From the NCBI GenBank assembly GCA_023701205.1, contig JAMPXJ010000020.1:1-64000 (forward strand): a stretch of 64,000 bases of DNA. Direction: 5' to 3'. The notes under the pieces are model-generated. The model was not told where the DNA came from. It did not search any database and saw only the letters and a program-made list of their open reading frames with translations. This document shows, one piece after another, positions 56,909 through 64,000 of this stretch (position 1 is the stretch's first letter; the number at the start of each line of letters is the position of its first letter). Made by a program: the position numbers and the translations under genes. This stretch comes from Oligoflexia bacterium. Its GTDB lineage: Bacteria; Bdellovibrionota; UBA1018.

Positions 56909-58282
56909 ATGGCGCGCTCCACACCGACGAATCAGGAATCCCGCTTCAGCATCGATGAGCTGTTTTTCTCGAAAACCGATTCCCGCGGGATCATCCTGGC
57001 GGGCAACGAGGTCTTCGTCCGCGTGAGCGGCTACCCCCGCCAGGAAATGTACGGGGCGCCTCACAACCTCATCAGGCACCCGGACATGCCCCGCTGCGTG
57101 TTCAAGCTCTTCTGGGAGACGATCCAGAAAGACCAGCCCATCGGCGCGTACGTGAAAAACATGGCCGCGAACGGCGCTTTCTACTGGGTTTTTGCCTGCG
57201 CTTTTCCCGTGGAGGGCGGCTATCTCTCGATCCGGCTCAAGCCTTCAACCGCGTTTCTCGCGCTGATGCCGGGAATCTACTCCGAGCTGCTGCGGGTCGA
57301 GCGCGGCGGCGAGGGCATGGAAGGCGGCGTCCGCAAGCTGCTCGAGATCCTCAAGGACAAGGGTTATGACTCCTATCAGGCCTTCATGACTGACGCGCTC
57401 ACGCAGGAGCTGCGCGCGCGGGCCGTCGCTCTCGAAGGACGCAAAACGCGCGTGTTCAGCGAGAGCCGCCGGATCGACGGCTCGCTCTCCGCGCTCATGG
57501 CGCTGGCGGCGCGCTCGGGGGACGCGGCGCACGCCTATGCCTCGATCTTCGAGAGGCTCGACCGGTTCGCGCAGGGTAGCCGCACCTTCGAACAGCAGAC
57601 GGCCACGATCCTCAAGGCGTATCGCGAGCTGGGCCTTCTCTCTTTCAACATGGCGATCGCGGCGGACAGCGCCGGAGAGCAGGGCCGGACTCTTGCGGTG
57701 GTCGCCTCGACCTTTCAGAAAATGGCATCGGAGATCCAGGGCCAGCTCGCGCAGTTCCAGGAGTCCATGCAACGGCTGACGGTGGTGATCCAGGATTCGC
57801 GATTTCGCATCGCCGCGGCCTGCCTCCAGACGGAGATGACCGCGTTTTTCGTGAGGGAACTCGTGGCGGCCACCGAGTCGGGCAAACAGGAAGGCGGCGT
57901 GGAGGAATTCAGGAAAAGTTGCACCGAGCTTCTCGCGCTTGCCGGCAGCTACTCGGAGCAGGCCCGCCAGGGAATTTTGCAGCTTCAGGCGCTGCTTCGC
58001 CGGTTCACGAACGAACGCGAGGAGCTCGAGGCGTCGGTCGTCGGCCTCGAGGTGATTCGCCAGAGCGGCACGGTGGAGTCCTCGCGCTCCAACGAGCTCA
58101 AGGCGGCTTTCGGCGCGCATATCGAGCGGATGCGCAACTTCGTCCTGTCGGTCAAGGAGCCCACGCGCAGCGTGGGCGATACCCTGGTCTCGCTGCTCAT
58201 CGACGTGCAGGACACGCAATCTCTCATCTCGAGCGTGCTCGAGACCTTCCGTCAGGCTAGCGCGGCGCTCGCGCGCGTTTGA
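56909..58282 (+). CDS. Aer-like PAS receptor with a degenerate chemoreceptor signalling domain
   Basis: A 457-residue soluble protein. Residues about 12-135 are an Aer-type redox PAS domain (SKTDSRGIILAGNEVFVRVSGY, HNLIRHPDMPRCVF, AYVKNMAANGAFYWVFA). A long helical coiled-coil follows; around residues 233-260 a sequence with the spirit of the MCP hairpin (LLSFNMAIAADSAGEQGRTLAVVAS) is recognisable, but the classical contacts for CheA/CheW (for example EIA-QTNLLALNAAIEAARAGE) are altered. There is no membrane segment, so it is a cytoplasmic sensor. The end overlaps the convergent globin-like gene by 26 bases. Confidence 0.75.
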   Translation: MARSTPTNQESRFSIDELFFSKTDSRGIILAGNEVFVRVSGYPRQEMYGAPHNLIRHPDMPRCVFKLFWETIQKDQPIGAYVKNMAANGAFYWVFACAFPVEGGYLSIRLKPSTAFLALMPGIYSELLRVERGGEGMEGGVRKLLEILKDKGYDSYQAFMTDALTQELRARAVALEGRKTRVFSESRRIDGSLSALMALAARSGDAAHAYASIFERLDRFAQGSRTFEQQTATILKAYRELGLLSFNMAIAADSAGEQGRTLAVVASTFQKMASEIQGQLAQFQESMQRLTVVIQDSRFRIAAACLQTEMTAFFVRELVAATESGKQEGGVEEFRKSCTELLALAGSYSEQARQGILQLQALLRRFTNEREELEASVVGLEVIRQSGTVESSRSNELKAAFGAHIERMRNFVLSVKEPTRSVGDTLVSLLIDVQDTQSLISSVLETFRQASAALARV

Positions 58283-58721
58283 GGACGATTCCCACGAATT
58301 CCGCCTGGTCCGCGCGCCTGATCCCGAACTTCGCGAGAGTGCGGTCGAGGTCCTGGAGGAGGTAAGCCCACTCGAGCGGAGAGATCTCGATCTCCGGGCC
58401 GAGCTTGTCGAGGATCCCCGGGATCATGGGACAGGGGCCCCCGCTCACGGCGCAGACGCGTTCGGAGAGCTCCCGGACGAGTCTCTCTTTCTTCAGGCTG
58501 AGGGTGAGCTGTCGGAGCTCGGGATTCTTCATGAGCCTGGGATCTTCCGCGAGGACCGAGAGGAAATGCTCGGTGGCTTTCCGTACGACGGGCATCCCGC
58601 CGAGGCGAGCGAAGAGCGGCGGCTTCTCGGCCGCGAGCGACAGGGCGCAAGGCAGCAGCACGGAGGCGCAGAGAAGAAGAGGATGGATGGAAGGGAAAAG
58701 GGCCTTGCGCCGCTCCAACAT
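58257..58721 (-). CDS. Secreted truncated-globin-like protein lacking the usual haem histidine
   Basis: A 154-residue protein with a signal peptide (about 1-31, ending SLAAE). The mature part begins LFARLGGMPVVRKATEHFLSVLAEDPRL, the classic truncated (2/2) globin opening, and includes VCAVSGGPCPM where TGGP normally occurs. The proximal F8 histidine (normally in an AHxGL-like stretch) is missing; DKLGPEIEIS is found instead. Haem may be bound otherwise, by the cysteines, or not at all. It is divergent from the cytochrome operon across 307 bases. The ATG follows GGGGG. Confidence 0.65.
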   Translation of the reverse strand: MLERRKALFPSIHPLLLCASVLLPCALSLAAEKPPLFARLGGMPVVRKATEHFLSVLAEDPRLMKNPELRQLTLSLKKERLVRELSERVCAVSGGPCPMIPGILDKLGPEIEISPLEWAYLLQDLDRTLAKFGIRRADQAEFVGIVLKRARAPR

Positions 58722-58791
58722 GCCCCCATCATAGCAGCACGGCAGGGCTTCGCGCCAATTCTCCTCCACGGATGAGACATGGCTGTCGCGC

Positions 58792-58810
58792 TTTCTGAAA
58801 TCGGCAGAAA
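58792..58810. promoter_or_regulatory. Candidate enhancer dyad for a sigma-54 activator
   Basis: TTTCTG-AAATCGG-CAGAAA: perfect 6-bp arms, with GCGC flanks nearly symmetric. It is centred about 200 bases before the predicted sigma-54 start, in the usual range for NtrC-family upstream sites. Confidence 0.35.
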
Positions 58811-58983
58811 TGCGCTCAAACCGCGCGAGTACCGGCCCTCCTGCCAAGCGCCGCAAGCGCCGGATCTCCGGAAAGTGAGACAAGGATGTCGCGAAAACCG
58901 GACAATCCCGGGGTTTTTCCCGGGTCTTTTGAACGCCCACGCCGAATGCCCCGGAAGTACCCGAAATCCCGCCGGAAATTCGA

Positions 58984-58999
58984 TGGTATGGGCGTTGCT
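58984..58999 (+). promoter_or_regulatory. Sigma-54 (RpoN) promoter
   Basis: TGGTATGGGCGTTGCT has GG and GC at exact -24/-12 spacing and matches YTGGCACGrNNNTTGCW except at the C-A-C core (TAT). The predicted start lies about 20 bases before the ATG at 59029, with AGGAG in between. Confidence 0.7.
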
Positions 59000-59028
59000 C
59001 TCGTTCCGAAGCAGGAGAAAGCAATCAT

Positions 59029-59628
59029 ATGAAAAGCGAAACCCTCACTCTCACCGACCGCATGGGCATCTTCTATGGGGTGATCTTCTTCTTCTTCATG
59101 CTGCCGCTCTCGATCTTCCTGGGGAGCATCCCCTCGGTGATCCTCTCGGACGTGATCCAGAACAAGGTGGCCGCCCTGGCGGCGATTCTGGCGATCCTGG
59201 GCCTGGACATCGTCGTCACTTTTTTCGTCGGGATAATCCTCGGACTCGTCTTCAGCTACGCCCTGAGCGCCTTCGGGCGGCTGCTTCGTATCCAGCAGAC
59301 CGTCGCGGCGATGCTCCGATCGGAGCGATTGATCGAGGATTCGCGGAAATCCAATCTGGGCGGCCTTCTCGGCGGGGGCGCGACGCTCGTGGCCTTCTTC
59401 GCGCAGGGACAGGTACCGATCCATTCCGTGACGAGACGGGTGGAGCATCTCTTTCCGGCGCCACTGGTGCTCAACCTCGGGGAGACCTTCCGTTTCGATC
59501 TGAGCCATATGTACGCGGCGACCACCGGTTTCCTGGCGGTCGGTTTTCTCTACGCGATCGCCGGAATCGTGCTCGGCACCCTGGTCGCCGCGGTCGTGGA
59601 CCTGGCCATCGCGAGCGTACGGAGCTGA
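59029..59628 (+). CDS. 4-TM membrane protein of unknown function
   Basis: A 199-residue protein with three or four hydrophobic segments (about 13-40, 45-85 as a long pair, 165-195) and a soluble stretch (about 95-155). FFFFMLPLSIFLGSIP and FFVGIILGLVFSYAL are the clearest membrane parts. First gene of the sigma-54 operon, two bases before the cytochrome gene, suggesting a subunit or assembly partner of that enzyme. No haem or metal motifs are evident. Confidence 0.65.
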   Translation: MKSETLTLTDRMGIFYGVIFFFFMLPLSIFLGSIPSVILSDVIQNKVAALAAILAILGLDIVVTFFVGIILGLVFSYALSAFGRLLRIQQTVAAMLRSERLIEDSRKSNLGGLLGGGATLVAFFAQGQVPIHSVTRRVEHLFPAPLVLNLGETFRFDLSHMYAATTGFLAVGFLYAIAGIVLGTLVAAVVDLAIASVRS

Positions 59629-59630
59629 AG

Positions 59631-61151
59631 ATGAGCACGGCGGAACTTCGGCTGGCTTGGCGCAGGTTCTGGCCGCTTGGCCTGCTGTTACTGATATTCT
59701 TCCACTCCCGCGCCGCGGCGGCGGATCCGGAGCCCGCGCAGCTTCGGGAGGCCGATCAGGCGATCCTCCGGAATTTTCCCGCGCTCGCGCGCTACAGTCC
59801 GCTGGGGCCGGGATGCGTGCGCTGCCATGAGCGCCACTTCATCGAGACAGCGGGGAGCGTCCATGGCCGGACGCGGCTTCTGCGCGATCTCCCTGCGGGT
59901 ACCCTTTGCCTGACCTGCCACGACACCAACCATATCGCGACCAACCCCGCCAGGGTGGCGCGGCTCGGCCTGCCGGCGATCGAGAAGAAGCCCTATGACG
60001 ACCTTTCCTGCATGCGCTGCCATGCCGATCCCGTCGTCGCGAAGGCCTTCGGTTTCCCCGCGCATGTGCCGGGCGAATTCGAGCAGTCCATCCACTATCG
60101 CAAGGCGATGCTGGGGGAGCGCAAAGCTCCGCTCTGTCATGACTGTCACGGAACGCATCGGGTGGCGGCCGTGAGGGATCCCGGGTCACCGCTCTTCGAG
60201 GCCCAACGGGTCAAGGTGTGCGCGAGCTGCCATGCAGGGGCGAATCTCGAATTCACGGCCACCTTCGATCACCGTCCCATCACGCGCGAGGAAAAAGCCA
60301 CGGAATTCTGGACCATCGCGGCCTTCAAGACGCTCACGCTTTCGACGTTCCTTCTGCTGGGTCTGTATGTACTGATGGACTTCATCACCATCGTGAGGAT
60401 CGCGCTGACGCCCGGCCGGCGCCGGCACGCGCCGGGACACGCGCCTCCCGCCGGCCGACGATACGTCCTGCGCCTCGATCTTCATACCCGGATCCAGCAT
60501 TTCATGATGTTCTCGAGCGTGATCATCCTCGTCATCACGGGCTGGCCTCTCTTCGAGCCCAGATCCGGCGTGGCACGCTCCCTCATGGGCTTTTTCGGAG
60601 GCGCCGGCGCGACCGCGGTCGTTCATCGCCTGGCGGGTCTGCTCATGATCGGCTCGCTGGTATATCACCTGGGCTATCTCTATCTGAAATTCCTGGCCGG
60701 AGGGCGCGGCCATCCGATGCTTCCGACCTTCAAGGACCTCAGGGACGTAGGGCAGATGGCCCTGTATTTCCTCGGCCTGAGGAACGAGCGTCCCGAGTTC
60801 GAGCGATTCTCGTTCATCGAGAAGTTCGATTACTGGGCGGTGTTCTGGGGGGTCGCCATGATGGGAGTGAGCGGGCTCATCCTCATGTTCCCGACCATCG
60901 TGACCCAGCTGCTTCCGTCGCTGGCGGTGAGGCTCGCCCTGATCGTCCATGCCGATGAGGCGCTCCTCGCGGCGATCGTCCTGTTCATCTGGCACTTCTA
61001 CAACGTGCACCTCAGGCCCGGGATCTTCCCGATGAACTGGGCTTGGCTCACCGGCCGCATGCCCGAGGAGGTCTACGAGGAGGAGCACGCCGCCGAGGTG
61101 CGCCGCCTGAAGGCACGGGGCGAATGGCCCGCGGCTCGGGAGGACGGCTAA
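59631..61151 (+). CDS. Pentaheme cytochrome c fused to a cytochrome b membrane domain
   Basis: A 506-residue protein with a signal peptide. Five CxxCH haem-c sites lie at 62-66, 93-97, 127-131, 169-173 and 197-201, in a periplasmic NrfH/c-type domain, followed by a multi-helix cytochrome b561/FdhI-like domain (about 230-470) with histidines in HTRIQHFMMFSS, VVHRLAGLLMIGSLVYH and IVHADEALL-WHFYNVHL that can hold two b haems. It could take electrons from quinol and pass them outward, or the reverse. The stop shares CTAA bases with the convergent activator gene. Confidence 0.87.
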   Translation: MSTAELRLAWRRFWPLGLLLLIFFHSRAAAADPEPAQLREADQAILRNFPALARYSPLGPGCVRCHERHFIETAGSVHGRTRLLRDLPAGTLCLTCHDTNHIATNPARVARLGLPAIEKKPYDDLSCMRCHADPVVAKAFGFPAHVPGEFEQSIHYRKAMLGERKAPLCHDCHGTHRVAAVRDPGSPLFEAQRVKVCASCHAGANLEFTATFDHRPITREEKATEFWTIAAFKTLTLSTFLLLGLYVLMDFITIVRIALTPGRRRHAPGHAPPAGRRYVLRLDLHTRIQHFMMFSSVIILVITGWPLFEPRSGVARSLMGFFGGAGATAVVHRLAGLLMIGSLVYHLGYLYLKFLAGGRGHPMLPTFKDLRDVGQMALYFLGLRNERPEFERFSFIEKFDYWAVFWGVAMMGVSGLILMFPTIVTQLLPSLAVRLALIVHADEALLAAIVLFIWHFYNVHLRPGIFPMNWAWLTGRMPEEVYEEEHAAEVRRLKARGEWPAAREDG

Positions 61152-62551
61152 TGCGGGCGCTTGAGGTCGAGCCGCTGCACGATTCGATGGATCGTGCGGC
61201 GATCGATCCCGCAATCGGCGGCCGCGGCGGTCACGTTCCAGTCGTGCTTGAGTAAGGCGTGACGGACGTAGTTCTCCTCCATCTGGTCGAAGAGGCGCTT
61301 CTTGGCTTCCGAAAAAGGCAGCGAGTAAAGGGAGGAGCAGTCGAGATCGAGCGGAGCCGCGGCCTGGCGGGTCACCAGATGCTGCGGGAGATCGTCCCCG
61401 TCGATCGTCCCGTCGCGATCGGCGAAGAGGAGGAATTGCGCCAGGTTTGCCAGCTCGCGCACGTTTCCCGGCCAGCGGTAGTCGAGGATGGCTTTGCGTG
61501 CCTCGGGAGTCATCCGCGAGGGCGCGGGGCGTTCGCGCGTCGCGGAGCGCCGGAGAAAGTGCCCGAGCAGAAGCGGAATATCCTCCTGCCGCTCGCGTAG
61601 CGGCGGGATCGCGATGGTGATGACGTTGAGCCGGTAGTACAGATCCTCGCGGAAGGCCTTTTGTGCCACCAGCTCGCGCAGATCCCGGTGAGTCGCCGAG
61701 ACGAAACGCACGTCGATGGAGCGCTCCTTGTTGGAGCCCAGCCGTCGCACCTTGCGATCCTCGACCACGCGCAGGAGCTTTGCCTGGAGCAGCGGGGGCA
61801 TCTCGCCGATCTCGTCGAGGAAGACAGTCCCGCCGCTGGCGTTCTCGAAGAGCCCGATCCGGGCGGCGCCGGCTCCCGTAAAGGCGCCGCTTTCGTGGCC
61901 GAAGAGCTCGTTCTCGAGCAGCTCTCCGGGGATCGCCGCGCAGTTGATCGGCACGAAATGGCCGCGACGTCGCGGGGACTTGTCATGGATGATGCGCGCC
62001 GCGAGCTCCTTGCCGGTGCCGCTCTCGCCATGGAGGAGCACGCTGGCTTCCATCGTCGCGGCGCGCTCGAGATCGGCGTAGACCTTCCTCATGGCCGCGC
62101 TTCCCCCGATGAGCTCGCCAAGCTGGGAGAGCTCGGCCACGCGCGAACGGAGAAACTGATTCTCGGAGCTCAGACGCGTCTTGTCGAGCGCGCCCTGGAC
62201 GGAATGGAGGAGCTGCTCGGGCGAGAAGGGCTTGAGCAGGTAGTCGGAGGCGCCGGCCTTCAGCGCGGCGATCGCGGTTTCGATCGTCGGGAAGCCGGTC
62301 ATGAGCACGATCGGGCAGCCCGAGCCCATGCGCCCGATTTCCCGGACCAACTCGATGCCTGTCATGCCCGGCATGGTCATGTCCGTCAGCACGAGGTCGA
62401 GCGACCGCTCGTCGAGAAGCCGCAGCCCCCGCTCGGCGGACTCCGAGGTGAGCACCGCGTAGCCTTCGTCCCCGAGGATGTCCGAGCAGGTGTCCAGCCA
62501 GTCGGACTCGTCATCGACCACCAGGATAGTTCCGCGGCTTTTCGCTTTCAT
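61148..62551 (-). CDS. NtrC-family sigma-54 response regulator
   Basis: A 467-residue activator: receiver with D57 (LTDMTMPGMTG), AAA+ sigma-54 domain with GESGTGKE and the GAFTGA-type loop (ESGAFTGAG) that contacts sigma-54, and a Fis-type helix-turn-helix at the end (NVTAAAADCGIDRRTIHRIV). ATG with AGGAGG five bases before; a GTG two codons upstream would overlap this site. Coupled to the kinase gene by ATGA. The convergent cytochrome operon bears a sigma-54 promoter, so it is the likely target. Confidence 0.93.
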   Translation of the reverse strand: MKAKSRGTILVVDDESDWLDTCSDILGDEGYAVLTSESAERGLRLLDERSLDLVLTDMTMPGMTGIELVREIGRMGSGCPIVLMTGFPTIETAIAALKAGASDYLLKPFSPEQLLHSVQGALDKTRLSSENQFLRSRVAELSQLGELIGGSAAMRKVYADLERAATMEASVLLHGESGTGKELAARIIHDKSPRRRGHFVPINCAAIPGELLENELFGHESGAFTGAGAARIGLFENASGGTVFLDEIGEMPPLLQAKLLRVVEDRKVRRLGSNKERSIDVRFVSATHRDLRELVAQKAFREDLYYRLNVITIAIPPLRERQEDIPLLLGHFLRRSATRERPAPSRMTPEARKAILDYRWPGNVRELANLAQFLLFADRDGTIDGDDLPQHLVTRQAAAPLDLDCSSLYSLPFSEAKKRLFDQMEENYVRHALLKHDWNVTAAAADCGIDRRTIHRIVQRLDLKRPH

Positions 62552-64000
62552 GGGCACCTCCTGCAGGAGCCGCCGTTCGGCGGGAAGAGAACCTCGAACT
62601 CGGCACCGCCCTCGGGATGATTGCTGATCCTGAGGGTCGCGCCGTGCTCCTCGAGGATCCCGTGGCTCACCGAGAGCCCGAGACCCGTGCCTTTTCCCAC
62701 GGGTTTCGTCGTGAAGAACGGCTCGGTCACCTTCGATAGCAGCTCCGGCGGGATGCCCGGACCGTCGTCACGCACCGAGAGGCGGAGCCCCGCACCCAGG
62801 GGCGTGTCCCGGGAGCTGGCGCTGATCCAGACGCGGCCGCCTTCGGGCAGGGCATCCACGGCGTTGTTGATGAAGTTGACGAGCACCTGCGTGAGCTGGC
62901 TGCGGCTGCCCTCGATGAGCGGAAGCTCGGGCCCGATCTGCTCGATCAGCTCGATTCCCTGCCGCTTCAGGCGGATCGTCGCAAGCTCGAGCGCGTCCTC
63001 GAGTGGCTCGCGGATGTGCAGCGGCTCCTTAGGTTGGGGCAGGCGCCGGGAGAAGGTGAGCAGCGCGCTGACGATCGTCGCGACGCGCTCGGACTGCTTG
63101 ACGATGCGCTGAAGATATTTTCCGAGATAGTCGGGCGCTTCGGGCTCGGCCTGAAGGCGCCCCAGCGCATAACGAGCGCCGGCGAGGATCACGCCATTAG
63201 GGTTGTTGATCTCATGGGCGACCGCCCCCGCCAGCTCGCCTACCGCGGCGAGCCGGGCCGAGTGCAGGAGCTTCTGTCGCTGCTCCTGCAGCTGGCGTTG
63301 GAGCTCGTCGTTGAAGTTGCGCATCGTGCGGTGCGCGGCCCTCTCGAGCGTCACGTCGCGGCACTGGAGCATGAGCGCCACCGGAGTGCGATCGGAATCG
63401 AAAAGCGGATAGGCTTCCTGGACGAAATGGCGCTCGCCGAGCTGGAATTCCCCCGACTCGAAGCGCAGCGACGAGAGCGCGCGCTCGCAAAGCTCTTGGA
63501 TGCCGCGGCCCTGGCCGGGAAGGCTCAGCGAGGTCACGGGTCGGCCCGACCAGTCTTCGGTCGTCGCTCCGACCAGATCCCGGAAGTACTGGTTGGCGAA
63601 AACAATGCGCGCTTCGGTCGAGATCATGGCCACGCCGATCCTGAGCCCGTTGAAGACCGCCTCCAGGGTGTCGCGCGTATCCAGCAGCTGATCCTCGCGC
63701 GACTCCAGCGCCTCCATCAGCGCGCCGAAGGTGGGCGACAGGCGATGGGGCAGGCCCAGCATCTCCGGGAGCTTCTCGGGCGCGACGCGCGCGCGGATGG
63801 CGCGGATCAGCCGCATCGTGACGAGCGAGACGTAGACGTCGACGAAGAGGACCGAGCCCAGCAGGAAGAGAAACGCGACGAAGAAGAGCGCGCCGGACCA
63901 GGCCAGCGTGTCGCGCGCCAGGGAGTAGAGGGGACGATAGGAGACGCCGATCTCGAGGAGGTCGCCCGGAGCTAGCGGTAGGCGCAGCACGAAATCGGGG
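62548..64000 (-). CDS. Membrane sensor histidine kinase (5-prime end outside the window)
   Basis: Partial: the reading frame stays open through base 64000, so the start lies beyond. Visible parts are a periplasmic end, a TM segment (about WSGALFFVAFLFLLGSVLFVD), a HAMP-like linker, a PAS domain (AVFNGLRIGVAMISTEARIVFANQYF), HisKA of the NtrB/DctB type with GAVAHEINNPNGVILAGAR, and HATPase_c (NFINNAVDALPEGG, DDGPGIP, GKGTGLGLSVSHG). Its stop overlaps the activator ATG, so it is the cognate kinase. Confidence 0.92.
   Translation of the reverse strand, partial: PDFVLRLPLAPGDLLEIGVSYRPLYSLARDTLAWSGALFFVAFLFLLGSVLFVDVYVSLVTMRLIRAIRARVAPEKLPEMLGLPHRLSPTFGALMEALESREDQLLDTRDTLEAVFNGLRIGVAMISTEARIVFANQYFRDLVGATTEDWSGRPVTSLSLPGQGRGIQELCERALSSLRFESGEFQLGERHFVQEAYPLFDSDRTPVALMLQCRDVTLERAAHRTMRNFNDELQRQLQEQRQKLLHSARLAAVGELAGAVAHEINNPNGVILAGARYALGRLQAEPEAPDYLGKYLQRIVKQSERVATIVSALLTFSRRLPQPKEPLHIREPLEDALELATIRLKRQGIELIEQIGPELPLIEGSRSQLTQVLVNFINNAVDALPEGGRVWISASSRDTPLGAGLRLSVRDDGPGIPPELLSKVTEPFFTTKPVGKGTGLGLSVSHGILEEHGATLRISNHPEGGAEFEVLFPPNGGSCRRCP

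Larger units (their letters stand above)
58722..59028. other. 307-base divergent control region without a gene
   Basis: No reading frame here looks real. It holds a sigma-54 promoter for the plus-strand operon, at least one spaced dyad (58792-58810), and a CCCGGG-GTTTTT-CCCGGG hairpin (58907-58924) followed by TCTTTT. Length and dyads fit an enhancer region for an NtrC-type activator, whose gene is nearby. Confidence 0.55.

Noticed and set aside
58779..59028. N-terminal extension of the cytochrome frame or a small gene in the divergent region
   Set aside because: Translation is low-complexity, lacks a ribosome binding site, and the region carries promoter elements instead.

Overview
This is a 64 kb stretch of a GC-rich chromosome (about two thirds G+C in most genes) from a Gram-negative bacterium. 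Outer-membrane barrels, many lipoproteins, a TolC-type efflux channel and multiheme cytochromes all point to a double membrane. The number of two-component proteins and the secreted proteins with proline-rich linkers or Ig-like repeats suggest Bdellovibrionota/Oligoflexia or another deltaproteobacterium-like lineage; this is inference, as there is no rRNA marker. Genes are very densely packed: 4-bp ATGA/GTGA overlaps are common and several convergent pairs share stop-codon bases. I see no tRNA, rRNA, CRISPR array, IS element or prophage.

Layout. 0-1.6 kb: a lower-GC GNAT/beta-propeller fusion that is probably frameshifted. 1.7-8.8 kb: a membrane acyltransferase, two tandem class A beta-lactamase-like hydrolases, and a convergent coupled operon of AmpG-like permease, GH84 hexosaminidase and LysE exporter, perhaps a cell-wall or amino-sugar salvage island. 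8.9-17.5 kb: a lipoprotein, a GAF histidine kinase, an operon of zinc-type ABC transporter genes with another histidine kinase and a 4-TM protein, then NnrS, an alcohol dehydrogenase and diacylglycerol kinase. 17.6-28.9 kb: a BPL_N-type lipoprotein, a zincin-like lipoprotein, cystathionine beta-synthase, a P-type ATPase, OsmC, a 1152-residue Ig-repeat lipoprotein and an outer-membrane barrel. 28.9-34.2 kb: a RecB/Cas4-like nuclease fused to an Fe-S XPD/DinG helicase, coupled to a hybrid histidine kinase, then a DUF2288 protein. 34.2-41 kb: a complete pstSCAB-phoU-phoB-phoR operon.

41-45.6 kb: two small genes (one behind a hairpin that would hide its ribosome binding site) and a four-gene signalling operon of CheY-like receiver, CheX phosphatase, FIST sensor and PAS-Hpt-CheA-type kinase. 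45.6-56.8 kb: a phosphoribosyltransferase-hydrolase fusion, a TolC-type channel, several envelope proteins including a three-repeat SDGW-PGE protein and a 982-residue protease-propeller-barrel protein, then FeSOD, rfbC, rfbD and thioredoxin. 56.9-64 kb: an Aer-like PAS receptor, a secreted globin-fold protein without the usual haem histidine, and a two-gene operon for a 4-TM protein and a pentaheme c/b cytochrome. That operon is preceded by a near-consensus sigma-54 promoter and faces an NtrC-type sigma-54 activator and its histidine kinase (cut by the window end).

The best candidates for something not yet described are the sigma-54 cytochrome module, the RR-CheX-FIST-kinase operon, the nuclease-helicase/hybrid-kinase pair, and the two unusual envelope proteins at 50-53 kb.
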